Shown: positions 7,205-15,145, counted from the first letter of the stretch. The stretch: DNA of 19,774 nucleotides from CALCMJ01 sp964475415 (GCA_964475415.1 CAYYWZ010000073.1:1-19774), one strand, 5' to 3'. Notes: generated from the sequence alone by a model not told the origin. Translations and numbers: made by a program.

Positions 7205-9019
7205 ATGAAAACACTTAGCCCCCTATTGTTCATAGGATTTCTCCTGTGTTCATCCGCAATTTTTGGACAGATAGAAACTGTTAAGACGGTATTCCAAAAA
7301 GCAGAAGAAATTTTAGACTCTACTGAGCGACAGGACTTTTTGGAAAATGAGATCTGGTCTTTTAGAACTAAGGATGTAAAGTTGGCCATATCTCTTCTCG
7401 ATAGTGTGGCTATGGAGAGAGGTGGATTCGATGCTTTACCTGCTTATTCTAGATTGGTCTATTACGCTGGGGTCCTATATAAGAATGATTCTCAATTTGA
7501 AAAGAGTGAAAAAAACTTTTTAAGATTTCGGAGTTTTTTCGAACCGAGAAATGATTCTGTAAGATTATCTGGTGTAAATAGCACTTTAGGTTCATTGATG
7601 TTTGATCAGGCTCGATATGCTGAAAGTATGTCCTACTATAAAAAGTCACTTAGTTACATTTCTGTTAGTGATCGTCCAAAAGCTCGTCTCGTACCACTGG
7701 CAAGACTTGGTAATATCATGGACGAATTAGGCAGGCACGATGATGCAAAAATATACTTTAATGAGTCGATCGAATTGGCAAGAGCAATAAAAGATAGCTT
7801 TGAGATTGGAAACTGTCTGATGAATCAAGGATTGTCATTTGAAAAACAAGAGCTTCCGGATTCTGCTCTCTTGGTGTACAAAGAAGCCGAGAACTATTTC
7901 AGAGGAATAAATTCGAAGATAGCAATGGTATATCTCAATTCCAATATGGCTATTGTATTTAATCAAAAAGAAAATTATCAAGCTATGAAAGCCCGTGCTA
8001 AAGAAGCTAATCTAGCAGCCAAAGAAATCGGTAATCAGAAGATGGCTATAATTTCAGATATGCAGATGGGCTTGGCGAATGTCAAACTTGGAAATTTAGA
8101 TCAAGGAATATCTAGTCTGAATCGGGTATTGAACAGCAAATCAGACGCATTGATTAACAAGCGAAAAAAAGACATTCCAATCATCCTATTTTCCCCAGAT
8201 AGCGAGTTAGAGATTAAAGAAGATGATATTGTGATAAATGACATTTACTTAGGTCTTGAAACGACGTATGCTTTTGATTCCGCCTTCGGGACATCATTAC
8301 CCTGCAACATTAATGTCGCATGTGATGAAGGTATTGGCTGGGATTGCCAGATTAGTTCGGTTTGCAAAATCATTATTGGCAATAGTGCTTGTAGCGGATC
8401 TTTAGTAAATAATGATTGTTGTGACCTTACACCATATATCTTGACTGCAAACCATTGTGTAACTGGAGCCAGTCCTGCCAATATGACATTTCGTTTCAAC
8501 TATCAGAGTCCCCAATGTGATTCAAATGAAGAGCCAAATCCGTCGCAATGGATTGTGTTTTCAGGTAGTCAGCTAAGATCCAACTGGAATGGGACTGATT
8601 TTGGATTATTGGAACTGTTTGAAGAAGGCGTTGAAGGTATTTCTTATGCTGGTTGGAACCGAGAAGCAAATCCACCAACCAATGAAGTTACATGTATTCA
8701 TCATCCAGCAGGAGATGTTAAGAAAATCGCAATCAATACAAATGGTGTTGGCACCCAAGGGAACTTTTGGCTTATCGAGCAGTTTGAGGCAGGATTGGTT
8801 GAGCCTGGATCTTCTGGCAGTCCACTATTCGATGAGAATGGACTTGTAATAGGTGATCTATCTGGAGGTGACCTAAATCTAGGTTGTGATGGTGATCATG
8901 GTTTAGCTGATAATAATGACTATGGGCAACTTAGTGTTTCTTGGGATGGCGGTGGAACAGCAAATTCAAGATTAAGAGATTGGCTCGGAGCTTCAACTAA
9001 CCCTAATAATTTGGACTGA
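7205..9019 (+). CDS. secreted TPR-repeat plus trypsin-like serine protease, truncated by in-frame TGA
   Basis: A 604-residue product. ATG 7205 is chosen over ATG 7175 because the -7 element at 7184-7191 lies between them and a Sec signal peptide (MKTLSPLLFIGFLLCSSAIF) begins there. Residues about 25-310 are TPR-like helical repeats, resembling the sensor half of TPR/HTH regulators. Residues about 360-595 are a trypsin-like domain with the triad H417 (TANHC), D465 (GTDFG) and S537 (GSSGSP), plus many cysteines suited to disulfides outside the cell. The join falls near residues 315-335. The TGA at 9017-9019 is followed in the same frame by Ig-like and T9SS sorting sequence (9020-9823), so this appears to be the front part of one longer gene. 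Without that tail the protease should not be secreted by type IX or anchored. Domain calls are good; activity is uncertain. Confidence 0.8.
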   Translation: MKTLSPLLFIGFLLCSSAIFGQIETVKTVFQKAEEILDSTERQDFLENEIWSFRTKDVKLAISLLDSVAMERGGFDALPAYSRLVYYAGVLYKNDSQFEKSEKNFLRFRSFFEPRNDSVRLSGVNSTLGSLMFDQARYAESMSYYKKSLSYISVSDRPKARLVPLARLGNIMDELGRHDDAKIYFNESIELARAIKDSFEIGNCLMNQGLSFEKQELPDSALLVYKEAENYFRGINSKIAMVYLNSNMAIVFNQKENYQAMKARAKEANLAAKEIGNQKMAIISDMQMGLANVKLGNLDQGISSLNRVLNSKSDALINKRKKDIPIILFSPDSELEIKEDDIVINDIYLGLETTYAFDSAFGTSLPCNINVACDEGIGWDCQISSVCKIIIGNSACSGSLVNNDCCDLTPYILTANHCVTGASPANMTFRFNYQSPQCDSNEEPNPSQWIVFSGSQLRSNWNGTDFGLLELFEEGVEGISYAGWNREANPPTNEVTCIHHPAGDVKKIAINTNGVGTQGNFWLIEQFEAGLVEPGSSGSPLFDENGLVIGDLSGGDLNLGCDGDHGLADNNDYGQLSVSWDGGGTANSRLRDWLGASTNPNNLD

Positions 9020-9823
9020 ATGACTGGTCTACCAAGTATAAATGGACCTAATGTGATTTGCGAAGCAGGAGAATTTACTTTATTTAACAATTTAGTCTGT
9101 GACAAAGATATCTCTTGGGTAGTTGAGCCAGGTGGTTTGTTTAATTCGGCAACAACAGGAGTTGGAAATATAGCATCAGTATCGGTTAAACCTAATGCAA
9201 ATGGAAATGCAGTTATTACCTATTTTTTAACAAGCGATGGTTGTAATGACATTGAAATTGATCATGAATTTTTGGTTGGTAGCCCTTGTCCTTTTGATTT
9301 GTTCATTCAAAGAGATGAGGTATGTGAGGGAGAGACTTGGTATGCATGGATTGGATCATCGAATGAATGTCTAAATGATTCACAAATTACTTGGAACTTT
9401 TCTGGTGCAATTACAGGGATGAACAATTCATCAAGAAGAACTACTTATACAGGTATTTCGAATGGAATCGGTCGTATTTGTATTACCGTCACTAATGAGT
9501 GTGGCTCTAGAACGCAATGTGAAGATGTTATTGTAAATTTAGATGATTGTGGACCTATCAGAATAAGAGAAAACTACTCAACTAACAATGTCACGGTTTA
9601 TCCAAATCCTGCAAAGGACTTTATTAAAATATCGTTAGGTAATAAAGATGAGACAAGAGTAACAAAAGCTAGAATTTATACAACTACTGGTTTATTAGTA
9701 CATGAATCAGCATTCTATGAATCAAATTTTGATATTGATTTAATGGATTTTTCTACTGGATTATATATTCTAGAAATAGATGTTGATGGTGTCCCAGAAA
9801 TTCAAAAAATATATAAATTATGA
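9020..9823 (+). CDS. severed C-terminal part: Ig-like region and T9SS type A sorting domain
   Basis: This 267-codon frame continues the protease gene in the same frame, its ATG directly following the TGA at 9017-9019. Residues about 3-175 are cysteine-containing beta-rich Ig/PKD-like sequence (SINGPNVICEAGEFTLFN style openings are common in such secreted proteins). Residues about 190-267 are a T9SS type A sorting tail: TVYPNPAKDF, then a TTTGLLV turn, then STGLYILEI. This tail directs proteins with an N-terminal signal peptide through the type IX secretion system. Here no signal peptide precedes it, so if made by reinitiation it would stay in the cytoplasm. It is best read as the 3' half of one broken gene; stop-codon readthrough or a sequencing error are alternatives. 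Confidence 0.7.
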   Translation: MTGLPSINGPNVICEAGEFTLFNNLVCDKDISWVVEPGGLFNSATTGVGNIASVSVKPNANGNAVITYFLTSDGCNDIEIDHEFLVGSPCPFDLFIQRDEVCEGETWYAWIGSSNECLNDSQITWNFSGAITGMNNSSRRTTYTGISNGIGRICITVTNECGSRTQCEDVIVNLDDCGPIRIRENYSTNNVTVYPNPAKDFIKISLGNKDETRVTKARIYTTTGLLVHESAFYESNFDIDLMDFSTGLYILEIDVDGVPEIQKIYKL

Positions 9824-10524
9824 AAAGGTTATTATTAAGTAATTTGATAATATTTTGCAGTATTGCAATATATAGTCAATCAATTTATTCAAAGGAATGG
9901 ATGTTAACTATATCATCAGGAATTGAAGCACATGATAAGAGGCTTTTTGATTATTCGGAAAAGGAGGCATTACTCGAAATGCAGCCAGAATTTTGGGGAA
10001 CTTATCATTATGGTTTAGATATTCAAAGAAAAATTTGGAGGAAAAATAGATTGTCGGTTTTCCTTGGCACAGGAATTTCTTTTGAAAAAGCAACTTTTGA
10101 TAGACCATTCAATCATTTGCATTTTGAAAAGGATAATTTTTTTATACTTAGAGCATTGGACACATACAAAAAAGCTCAAATACCACTATCAATTTCAACA
10201 CTTTGGGAACTTAAAGAGAGGCTCTTCTTAAAAGGAGATATTATTTCAAACCTCGTATATTCAAAGAGTATTGAAAATTCGGCGAGTGACCCCGCAGTAT
10301 TTCCATATATTGAGAAAAACTTAAATTTTGATGGAATTTGTTTGGATCTGGGAGTGGTTTATTTAGTCAATAAGTTTTGGGTTGGAATAAAATCTAGAAT
10401 GATTAACTACCAGATGATTGATAAGATAATTTTCAATTCTTTGATTAGAGACCCAAGAGTAGACCAGAAATGGGAATGGAGTAATCCATTACACCTTGAT
10501 TTTACTATTGGCTATATGTGGTAA
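9820..10524 (+). CDS. putative outer-membrane beta-barrel-like protein, 234 aa
   Basis: The start codon overlaps the preceding stop (ATGA at 9820-9823), implying translational coupling with the T9SS protein. Residues 1-19 are a Sec signal peptide (MKRLLLSNLIIFCSIAIYSQ). The mature part alternates polar and hydrophobic residues, is rich in aromatics, and ends in DFTIGYMW; a terminal aromatic residue after a beta strand is typical of outer-membrane barrels recognised by the BAM machinery. No named family is recognised. Pairing with a T9SS-exported protein suggests a surface partner, but this is inference. AT-rich codon use from here onward differs from the S9 peptidase region. Confidence 0.7.
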   Translation: MKRLLLSNLIIFCSIAIYSQSIYSKEWMLTISSGIEAHDKRLFDYSEKEALLEMQPEFWGTYHYGLDIQRKIWRKNRLSVFLGTGISFEKATFDRPFNHLHFEKDNFFILRALDTYKKAQIPLSISTLWELKERLFLKGDIISNLVYSKSIENSASDPAVFPYIEKNLNFDGICLDLGVVYLVNKFWVGIKSRMINYQMIDKIIFNSLIRDPRVDQKWEWSNPLHLDFTIGYMW

Positions 10525-10549
10525 GATCAAAAAAAAGGACATAACAGTA

Positions 10550-10591
10550 GATAAGACGGAAGCCACCCTTTCGGGATGGCCTCCGCTTATC
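10550..10591 (+). terminator. hairpin terminator-like structure after the barrel gene
   Basis: GATAAG-A-CGGA-A-GCCA-CCC (10550-10568) pairs with GGG-A-TGGC-C-TCCG-CTTATC (10573-10591) around a short TTTC loop, with small bulges. It lies 25 bases past the stop at 10522-10524. There is no T-run directly after it, so it may be an RNA end or stability hairpin rather than a classical intrinsic terminator. The long duplication begins seven bases later. Confidence 0.55.
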
Positions 10592-10719
10592 ATTGTCGAT
10601 AAACTTTTAAAAAGGTGGACAAAATCAAGAATGACGCTTTGAGTTAAAAGGAGAACAGAGTTGCATAACTCATAAGTAACTTTTGATAGTTGTAAAAGGG
10701 AATTTTCCCATTGGCGTTA

Positions 10720-10736
10720 GAACAGACGGTCTGTTC
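10720..10736. promoter_or_regulatory. 17-bp palindrome upstream of the cryptic lipoprotein gene (copy 1)
   Basis: GAACAGAC-G-GTCTGTTC is a perfect inverted repeat with a single central base, ending 15 bases before the ATG at 10752. Its AGAC-n-GTCT core resembles TetR-family operators, so repression of the lipoprotein cassette is plausible. No TetR gene is in the window. A smaller inverted repeat, GGGAA-TT-TTCCC, lies at 10698-10709, and GAGTT-GCAT-AACTC at 10658-10671. A loose promoter-like TAACTTTTG is at 10677-10685. Confidence 0.45.
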
Positions 10737-10751
10737 ACTATTATTTTTATT

Positions 10752-11524
10752 ATGATTAGAGTAATATTTTTTTTACATTATTACTGGCAATAGGTTGCCA
10801 AGATGAGAACCAAGAACAAATTAATTTTAATGAGGTAGTCCAACTAAGAGATTCTGATTTTAATCTAGAGGATCTATCTGAGTCTATTAGTAATTATTGG
10901 GAATGCGCAGTTAGCCAGTATTCAATTGAGGAAATTTGTGGTTGTGATTGTAGTAGTATCAATTTAATTCAGGAAATTCAAATAGATTGTGGATCGTATT
11001 TACACAAAGATTTCAAAGAGTTCCATAATGATATTTGGAATTCTGATTTTGAATGTGATGAGTTAAGAAATAAACTTAGACCATCGTGTTCATACGATTC
11101 CCCGCAAGAATTTGAAAGAGCAATTTTAGATGCTTTCGTTCTAATTCCACAGATTAGTATTCATGAAGCTGATTTTATTAAATTAATTTTTGAATCAGGC
11201 ATAAGTAATTTTGACATTTATCGACTAAGAGAAGAATGGTATAATCTACCTACTAATGAGATAAATCAAAATGTTTATAGCGCAATTGTCTTAGAAGTAA
11301 CTAATTCATATTTTGAGCATATCGAAGGTGTTGAAGATGAGGATGTAATACTTGCAGCTCCATGGAAAGCTGCTACTATTGCAGGCGGCGCAGCTTGGGG
11401 GTTTGTTTCTGCCTTTGTAAGTGATGTTATACAGCACGTCGAGTGTGGATCATGTAGTGATTTGTCCTGGGAAGAAGTTGCAATAAGCACTGGATTAGGT
11501 GCCCTGGGAGGAGCCGCATATTAA
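10752..11524 (+). pseudogene. frameshifted or phase-variable lipoprotein gene (copy 1)
   Basis: From ATG 10752 the frame reads MIRVIFFLHYYWQ and stops at 10791-10793. After the run of eight T (10767-10774), a shifted frame reads TLLLAIGCQDENQ and stays open for about 250 codons to the TAA at 11522-11524. Adding one T (nine) or removing two restores a lipoprotein signal peptide (MIRVIFFFTLLLAIGC, lipobox LAIGC). The body has no methionine and nine cysteines, including CGCDC, and ends in two Gly/Ala-rich hydrophobic stretches (AATIAGGAAWGFVSAFV and STGLGALGGAAY) of glycine-zipper type, as in membrane-inserting peptides. No known family is recognised. The long intact frame argues against old decay. 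It could be off by slipped-strand phase variation, freshly broken, or affected by a homopolymer read error. The membrane-protein gene follows after 11 bases. Confidence 0.7.
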
Positions 11525-11535
11525 AATTTAATATC

Positions 11536-11829
11536 ATGAAAATAGTGTTTTGTATTATTTTTCTTGTAATGTTTTTAGTATTGATTATATATTTCAGTAC
11601 ACACATTATTGGCAAGGTCAGTAGTGATAAAATCAGAATAAGACTTTATTTTATTCAGTTTTTCCTACTACTATGTTTTTGGTTTTTTGGTAATCTATTG
11701 TTGCATGATAAGTTAAATATATTACCAACCAGATATTATATTGATGTTTTATTTATTATTACAGCTTTAGGTTTGAGATATCTAAACAAAAGAAATAGAC
11801 ACATGCCGATAGATCAAAGTGAAAAATAG
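11536..11829 (+). CDS. small three-helix membrane protein (copy 1)
   Basis: A 97-residue protein with three predicted membrane helices (about residues 3-25, 37-57 and 66-84) and a short charged tail ending DQSEK. A basic stretch (SSDKIRIRL, 29-37) separates helices one and two. No family is recognised. It starts 11 bases after the cryptic lipoprotein frame and is followed by a hairpin, so the two form one transcription unit. Small multi-helix proteins directly downstream of membrane-active toxins are often immunity proteins; that is a hypothesis here, since toxicity of the lipoprotein is unproven. The AT-rich leader without a Shine-Dalgarno sequence is normal for Bacteroidota. Confidence 0.7.
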   Translation: MKIVFCIIFLVMFLVLIIYFSTHIIGKVSSDKIRIRLYFIQFFLLLCFWFFGNLLLHDKLNILPTRYYIDVLFIITALGLRYLNKRNRHMPIDQSEK

Positions 11830-11836
11830 TTAACTC

Positions 11837-11873
11837 ATAACGGAAGTCAGTCTTTATAATTGACTTCCGTTAT
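11837..11873 (+). terminator. terminator hairpin of the lipoprotein/membrane protein unit (copy 1)
   Basis: A perfect 13-bp stem, ATAACGGAAGTCA (11837-11849) with TGACTTCCGTTAT (11861-11873), and an 11-base loop lie seven bases after the stop. The following AGTTTCT is only weakly T-rich. The 241 bases from here to 12114 hold no gene. Confidence 0.65.
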
Positions 11874-12094
11874 AGTTTCTAATGAAAGAAAGTATTCTCT
11901 GATATGTGATTAGCATACAGTCGATTACTTCTATATCACTTTCAGTATGTGGTATAACATATTATTTTTATTTCGCTCCTTGTTTGTAATCCTAAGTGTA
12001 TATAGAATTTATGAAGGTTGTAATCAGCAATTAAATATCAAGGGTGCAACTTACAGGAATTAATAGACTGCCAAAAATCCTATCTAGTCAAAGC

Positions 12095-12115
12095 ACCCAA
12101 TACCCGATACCCAAT
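12095..12115. repeat. three tandem 7-mers at the 3' end of the helical-repeat gene
   Basis: ACCCAAT-ACCCGAT-ACCCAAT at 12095-12115, reading TATTGGGT-like units on the reverse strand, reaches into the stop codon of the gene at 12115. The same array is at 15411-15431 in the second copy. Its role is unknown. Confidence 0.5.
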
Positions 12116-13635
12116 CATATTTCCTTATCCAAGCGCATCTGCAACAACTCCAGTACGATCTCCCAGAGATGCTCATAAGGAATCACCTCTGTCTCGGCAG
12201 AATCTTCAGAGATGTTCATAGGAGTTTCTGTTAGTCGTTTGTAGAATTTGGATACTCGACGTTGAATGCCAATAGGATGGTAATGAGCATCAGGGAGTTT
12301 TTGTAGCATCTTGATAAAAGCATTGCTACGGAGGGTCTCATCATTTCTAAGGTATCGGAAGGAATACTGCCCTAGGGCATCTAGCCGTCGATCTAGTTCA
12401 TCGTCTTTTTTCTGAATAAAGAGGAAAAGTACGTGGATAATCAGGATGGCGATGTTCCTTCCCGACTTATCACGAGAATAGTGGGGTACTTCATTAAGGA
12501 AACGATTAATCCGGAAAGGGCGTAGTTTGTTTTCTGAATCTTCTGCTTCTGTAACCTTTCCCATTTTTATAAGCAGTTGCATGTAGGCTTCATTAACAAG
12601 CCAAGGTTCAGAGAAAGCGACACTTAATTTATTTACACTGACTGTAGTAAATACTTCAACTAAATAGACATAGGCACTTTGATAATTCTTAATATTAAGA
12701 TATGCTTTAAATAAGTGCGTCCGTATATTAAGCCACGATATATTTCCAATTCTAGGTTTCATTTCTAGTGCTTTCAAATACACTTCTATAGCCTCCTCAA
12801 CATCACCAGAAAGATATTTTGCAATACCTAATTTTTGTAAGAAGCTAAATTTTCCAGAAGATAAAAAGCCTTCTTTACTTTCAAAATAAGTTACAGCATT
12901 TTGAGAAATATTTATCAACTCAAGGTAATTCCTATCTAAATAATGATAAAAGTATAATGAGTTGTAAGTATCATAGTTAAATTGCATTGTTTTGATAAAA
13001 GGGAGTTTATCTACGAGTAAATCTAGGCTTACTGGAGGAGCAGTAGTTGGAGATTTTAATTTTAAAACCTTTTGTGCATAGTAGATATAAAGTTCGCTTG
13101 CAATGTTTTCGTATTTAAATATTTCAATGTATTTATTTTTAAGTTTTAAATATTTCCCAAATTTTATTTTATTAAAATTAAATACTCCATAATACATACA
13201 TAGTTCTTTTGATAGAATTACAACTAAATCAACTAAATCATATTTAATTGCTAATTTTATAGCGTCTTCACCTAAATTCATAGCCGTACTTCTTTTTCCG
13301 CGATCTTTCAAGATTTTAAGGGCTGATAAAAGTTGAAATGATTTGATATTAGCTGTTACTTTATTTGCCCTGCTAAACTTTTGAACATCTATAAAAAACA
13401 GAGTATTGATTAACCTGTTTTTAAGTCTTGATTTAATAGCATATAATTTTTTACTAGCATTTAGATCTTGGTATAATAAGTCTAATGCTTCTGCGTCATT
13501 CTTTATAGATCCATTGATGAGTCCTTCGTATAATTGATTGGTGAGAAGATTTGGATTAGGACTTTGTCCGAGAACTTCTATTTTTTGAATTTTCTGCTTA
13601 CTGACAACACTTGATAGGGCTAATAGATCTTCCAT
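12115..13635 (-). CDS. large helical-repeat (TPR-like) protein of unknown function, gene A
   Basis: A 506-residue, largely alpha-helical protein without signal peptide or membrane segment. Around residues 275-335 it has TPR-like spacing (GDVEEAIEVYLKALEMKPR, then SWLNIRTHLFKAYL). The N-terminus (MEDLLALSSVVSKQK) and the block NRLINTLFFIDVQKFSR are shared with gene B at 15431, as is LSKELCM. Residues E349-I506 are identical to E353-I510 of gene B, whereas residues 1-348 match at only about half the positions. The C-terminus contains RNIAILIIHVLFLF and ends with IPYEHLWEIVLELL. From memory, similar C-termini occur in lineage-expanded unknown families of Saprospirales; this is unverified. No DNA-binding or catalytic motif is seen. 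It is convergent with the lipoprotein cassette. A poor -7-like TATCTTTT (reverse strand, 13727-13734) is the only promoter hint. Confidence 0.8.
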   Translation of the reverse strand: MEDLLALSSVVSKQKIQKIEVLGQSPNPNLLTNQLYEGLINGSIKNDAEALDLLYQDLNASKKLYAIKSRLKNRLINTLFFIDVQKFSRANKVTANIKSFQLLSALKILKDRGKRSTAMNLGEDAIKLAIKYDLVDLVVILSKELCMYYGVFNFNKIKFGKYLKLKNKYIEIFKYENIASELYIYYAQKVLKLKSPTTAPPVSLDLLVDKLPFIKTMQFNYDTYNSLYFYHYLDRNYLELINISQNAVTYFESKEGFLSSGKFSFLQKLGIAKYLSGDVEEAIEVYLKALEMKPRIGNISWLNIRTHLFKAYLNIKNYQSAYVYLVEVFTTVSVNKLSVAFSEPWLVNEAYMQLLIKMGKVTEAEDSENKLRPFRINRFLNEVPHYSRDKSGRNIAILIIHVLFLFIQKKDDELDRRLDALGQYSFRYLRNDETLRSNAFIKMLQKLPDAHYHPIGIQRRVSKFYKRLTETPMNISEDSAETEVIPYEHLWEIVLELLQMRLDKEI

Positions 13636-13913
13636 ATTTAAATTTTTGTAGAGATTATTATATAATGATAATAGTTAACTTATTGAATTACAAGTTATTA
13701 AATTTATATTTATTATAAATAATTATAAAAGATATGCAGTAAGATTATAAATTATGTCATTTTTTTCAACTAATTATCATTCTATATTTGACACAGATAT
13801 GGAATAAGTTCCATTAGCAAAAAAGGGCCCTTTTATTTTTTTACAATCAGTAACACTTAAATGTGAATTACAACTAATAAGCTATTGTTTGACTGAAAGA
13901 CTTATATATCCAA
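13636..13913. other. AT-rich spacer between the two duplicated units
   Basis: The 278 bases upstream of gene A contain no convincing ORF. They should hold the gene A promoter (weak TATCTTTT on the reverse strand at 13727-13734) and a palindrome at 13821-13834. The second copy of the 1994-bp repeat begins at 13914, so gene A and its upstream region lie between the two identical blocks. Confidence 0.6.
13821..13834. promoter_or_regulatory. 14-bp palindrome AAAAGGGCCCTTTT
   Basis: A perfect self-complementary sequence with A-rich and T-rich flanks (AAAAAA before GGGCCC; TTTTATTTTTTT after). It could act as a short bidirectional terminator or as a protein-binding site in the spacer between units. 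The stem has no room for a loop without opening its centre, so its terminator strength is doubtful. Confidence 0.35.
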
Positions 13914-14035
13914 GATAAACTTTTAAAAAGGTGGACAAAATCAAGAATGACGCTTTGAGTTAAAAGGAGAACAGAGTTGCATAACTCATAAGTAACTTTT
14001 GATAGTTGTAAAAGGGAATTTTCCCATTGGCGTTA

Positions 14036-14052
14036 GAACAGACGGTCTGTTC
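14036..14052. promoter_or_regulatory. 17-bp palindrome upstream of the cryptic lipoprotein gene (copy 2)
   Basis: Same GAACAGAC-G-GTCTGTTC inverted repeat as at 10720-10736, ending 15 bases before the ATG at 14068. If it is an operator, both cassettes would answer to the same regulator. Confidence 0.45.
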
Positions 14053-14067
14053 ACTATTATTTTTATT

Positions 14068-14840
14068 ATGATTAGAGTAATATTTTTTTTACATTATTAC
14101 TGGCAATAGGTTGCCAAGATGAGAACCAAGAACAAATTAATTTTAATGAGGTAGTCCAACTAAGAGATTCTGATTTTAATCTAGAGGATCTATCTGAGTC
14201 TATTAGTAATTATTGGGAATGCGCAGTTAGCCAGTATTCAATTGAGGAAATTTGTGGTTGTGATTGTAGTAGTATCAATTTAATTCAGGAAATTCAAATA
14301 GATTGTGGATCGTATTTACACAAAGATTTCAAAGAGTTCCATAATGATATTTGGAATTCTGATTTTGAATGTGATGAGTTAAGAAATAAACTTAGACCAT
14401 CGTGTTCATACGATTCCCCGCAAGAATTTGAAAGAGCAATTTTAGATGCTTTCGTTCTAATTCCACAGATTAGTATTCATGAAGCTGATTTTATTAAATT
14501 AATTTTTGAATCAGGCATAAGTAATTTTGACATTTATCGACTAAGAGAAGAATGGTATAATCTACCTACTAATGAGATAAATCAAAATGTTTATAGCGCA
14601 ATTGTCTTAGAAGTAACTAATTCATATTTTGAGCATATCGAAGGTGTTGAAGATGAGGATGTAATACTTGCAGCTCCATGGAAAGCTGCTACTATTGCAG
14701 GCGGCGCAGCTTGGGGGTTTGTTTCTGCCTTTGTAAGTGATGTTATACAGCACGTCGAGTGTGGATCATGTAGTGATTTGTCCTGGGAAGAAGTTGCAAT
14801 AAGCACTGGATTAGGTGCCCTGGGAGGAGCCGCATATTAA
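14068..14840 (+). pseudogene. frameshifted or phase-variable lipoprotein gene (copy 2)
   Basis: Identical to the cryptic lipoprotein gene at 10752-11524, including the run of eight T (14083-14090) that puts the ATG at 14068 out of frame with the 250-codon body. Both copies therefore stand in the same out-of-frame state, as expected if the shift predates the duplication, or if gene conversion, or a shared assembly artefact, keeps the copies the same. The frame ends at the TAA at 14838-14840, 11 bases before the membrane protein gene. Confidence 0.7.
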
Positions 14841-14851
14841 AATTTAATATC

Positions 14852-15145
14852 ATGAAAATAGTGTTTTGTATTATTTTTCTTGTAATGTTTTTAGTATTGA
14901 TTATATATTTCAGTACACACATTATTGGCAAGGTCAGTAGTGATAAAATCAGAATAAGACTTTATTTTATTCAGTTTTTCCTACTACTATGTTTTTGGTT
15001 TTTTGGTAATCTATTGTTGCATGATAAGTTAAATATATTACCAACCAGATATTATATTGATGTTTTATTTATTATTACAGCTTTAGGTTTGAGATATCTA
15101 AACAAAAGAAATAGACACATGCCGATAGATCAAAGTGAAAAATAG
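14852..15145 (+). CDS. small three-helix membrane protein (copy 2)
   Basis: The 97-residue product is identical to that of 11536-11829: three predicted membrane helices (about residues 3-25, 37-57, 66-84) and a charged C-terminal tail. It follows the second cryptic lipoprotein frame by 11 bases and is closed by its own hairpin at 15153-15189. Having an intact membrane partner next to an out-of-frame lipoprotein in both units is compatible with, but does not prove, an immunity or chaperone role. Confidence 0.7.
   Translation: MKIVFCIIFLVMFLVLIIYFSTHIIGKVSSDKIRIRLYFIQFFLLLCFWFFGNLLLHDKLNILPTRYYIDVLFIITALGLRYLNKRNRHMPIDQSEK

Larger units (their letters stand above)
10598..12591. repeat. first copy of a 1994-bp direct repeat
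   Basis: By eye, this segment is base-for-base the same as 13914-15907 (offset 3316). It carries a regulatory palindrome, the cryptic lipoprotein gene, the three-helix membrane protein gene, a terminator, and the last 158 codons of the convergent helical-repeat gene. The left edge is sharp (C at 10597 against A at 13913). The right edge is inside the coding sequence, after which the two copies are only distantly related. No transposase, terminal inverted repeats or target duplication is seen. Confidence 0.9.

Noticed and set aside
9017..9019. UGA recoded as glycine or tryptophan, or selenocysteine insertion
   Set aside because: Other genes in the window end normally at TGA (for example 9821-9823 and the gene at 12115), and no selenocysteine structure or redox motif surrounds the codon. 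A nonsense mutation or error is simpler.
8245..9105. Reverse- and forward-strand small frames across the protease region
   Set aside because: They overlap the protease domain with its visible His, Asp and Ser motifs and have no protein-family features of their own.
11275..11615. Reverse-strand open frames (71 and 62 codons; repeated at 14591-14931)
   Set aside because: They lie opposite the methionine-free lipoprotein body and the start of the membrane protein gene. The forward frame has a lipobox and a coherent protein-like sequence, so these are antisense shadows.
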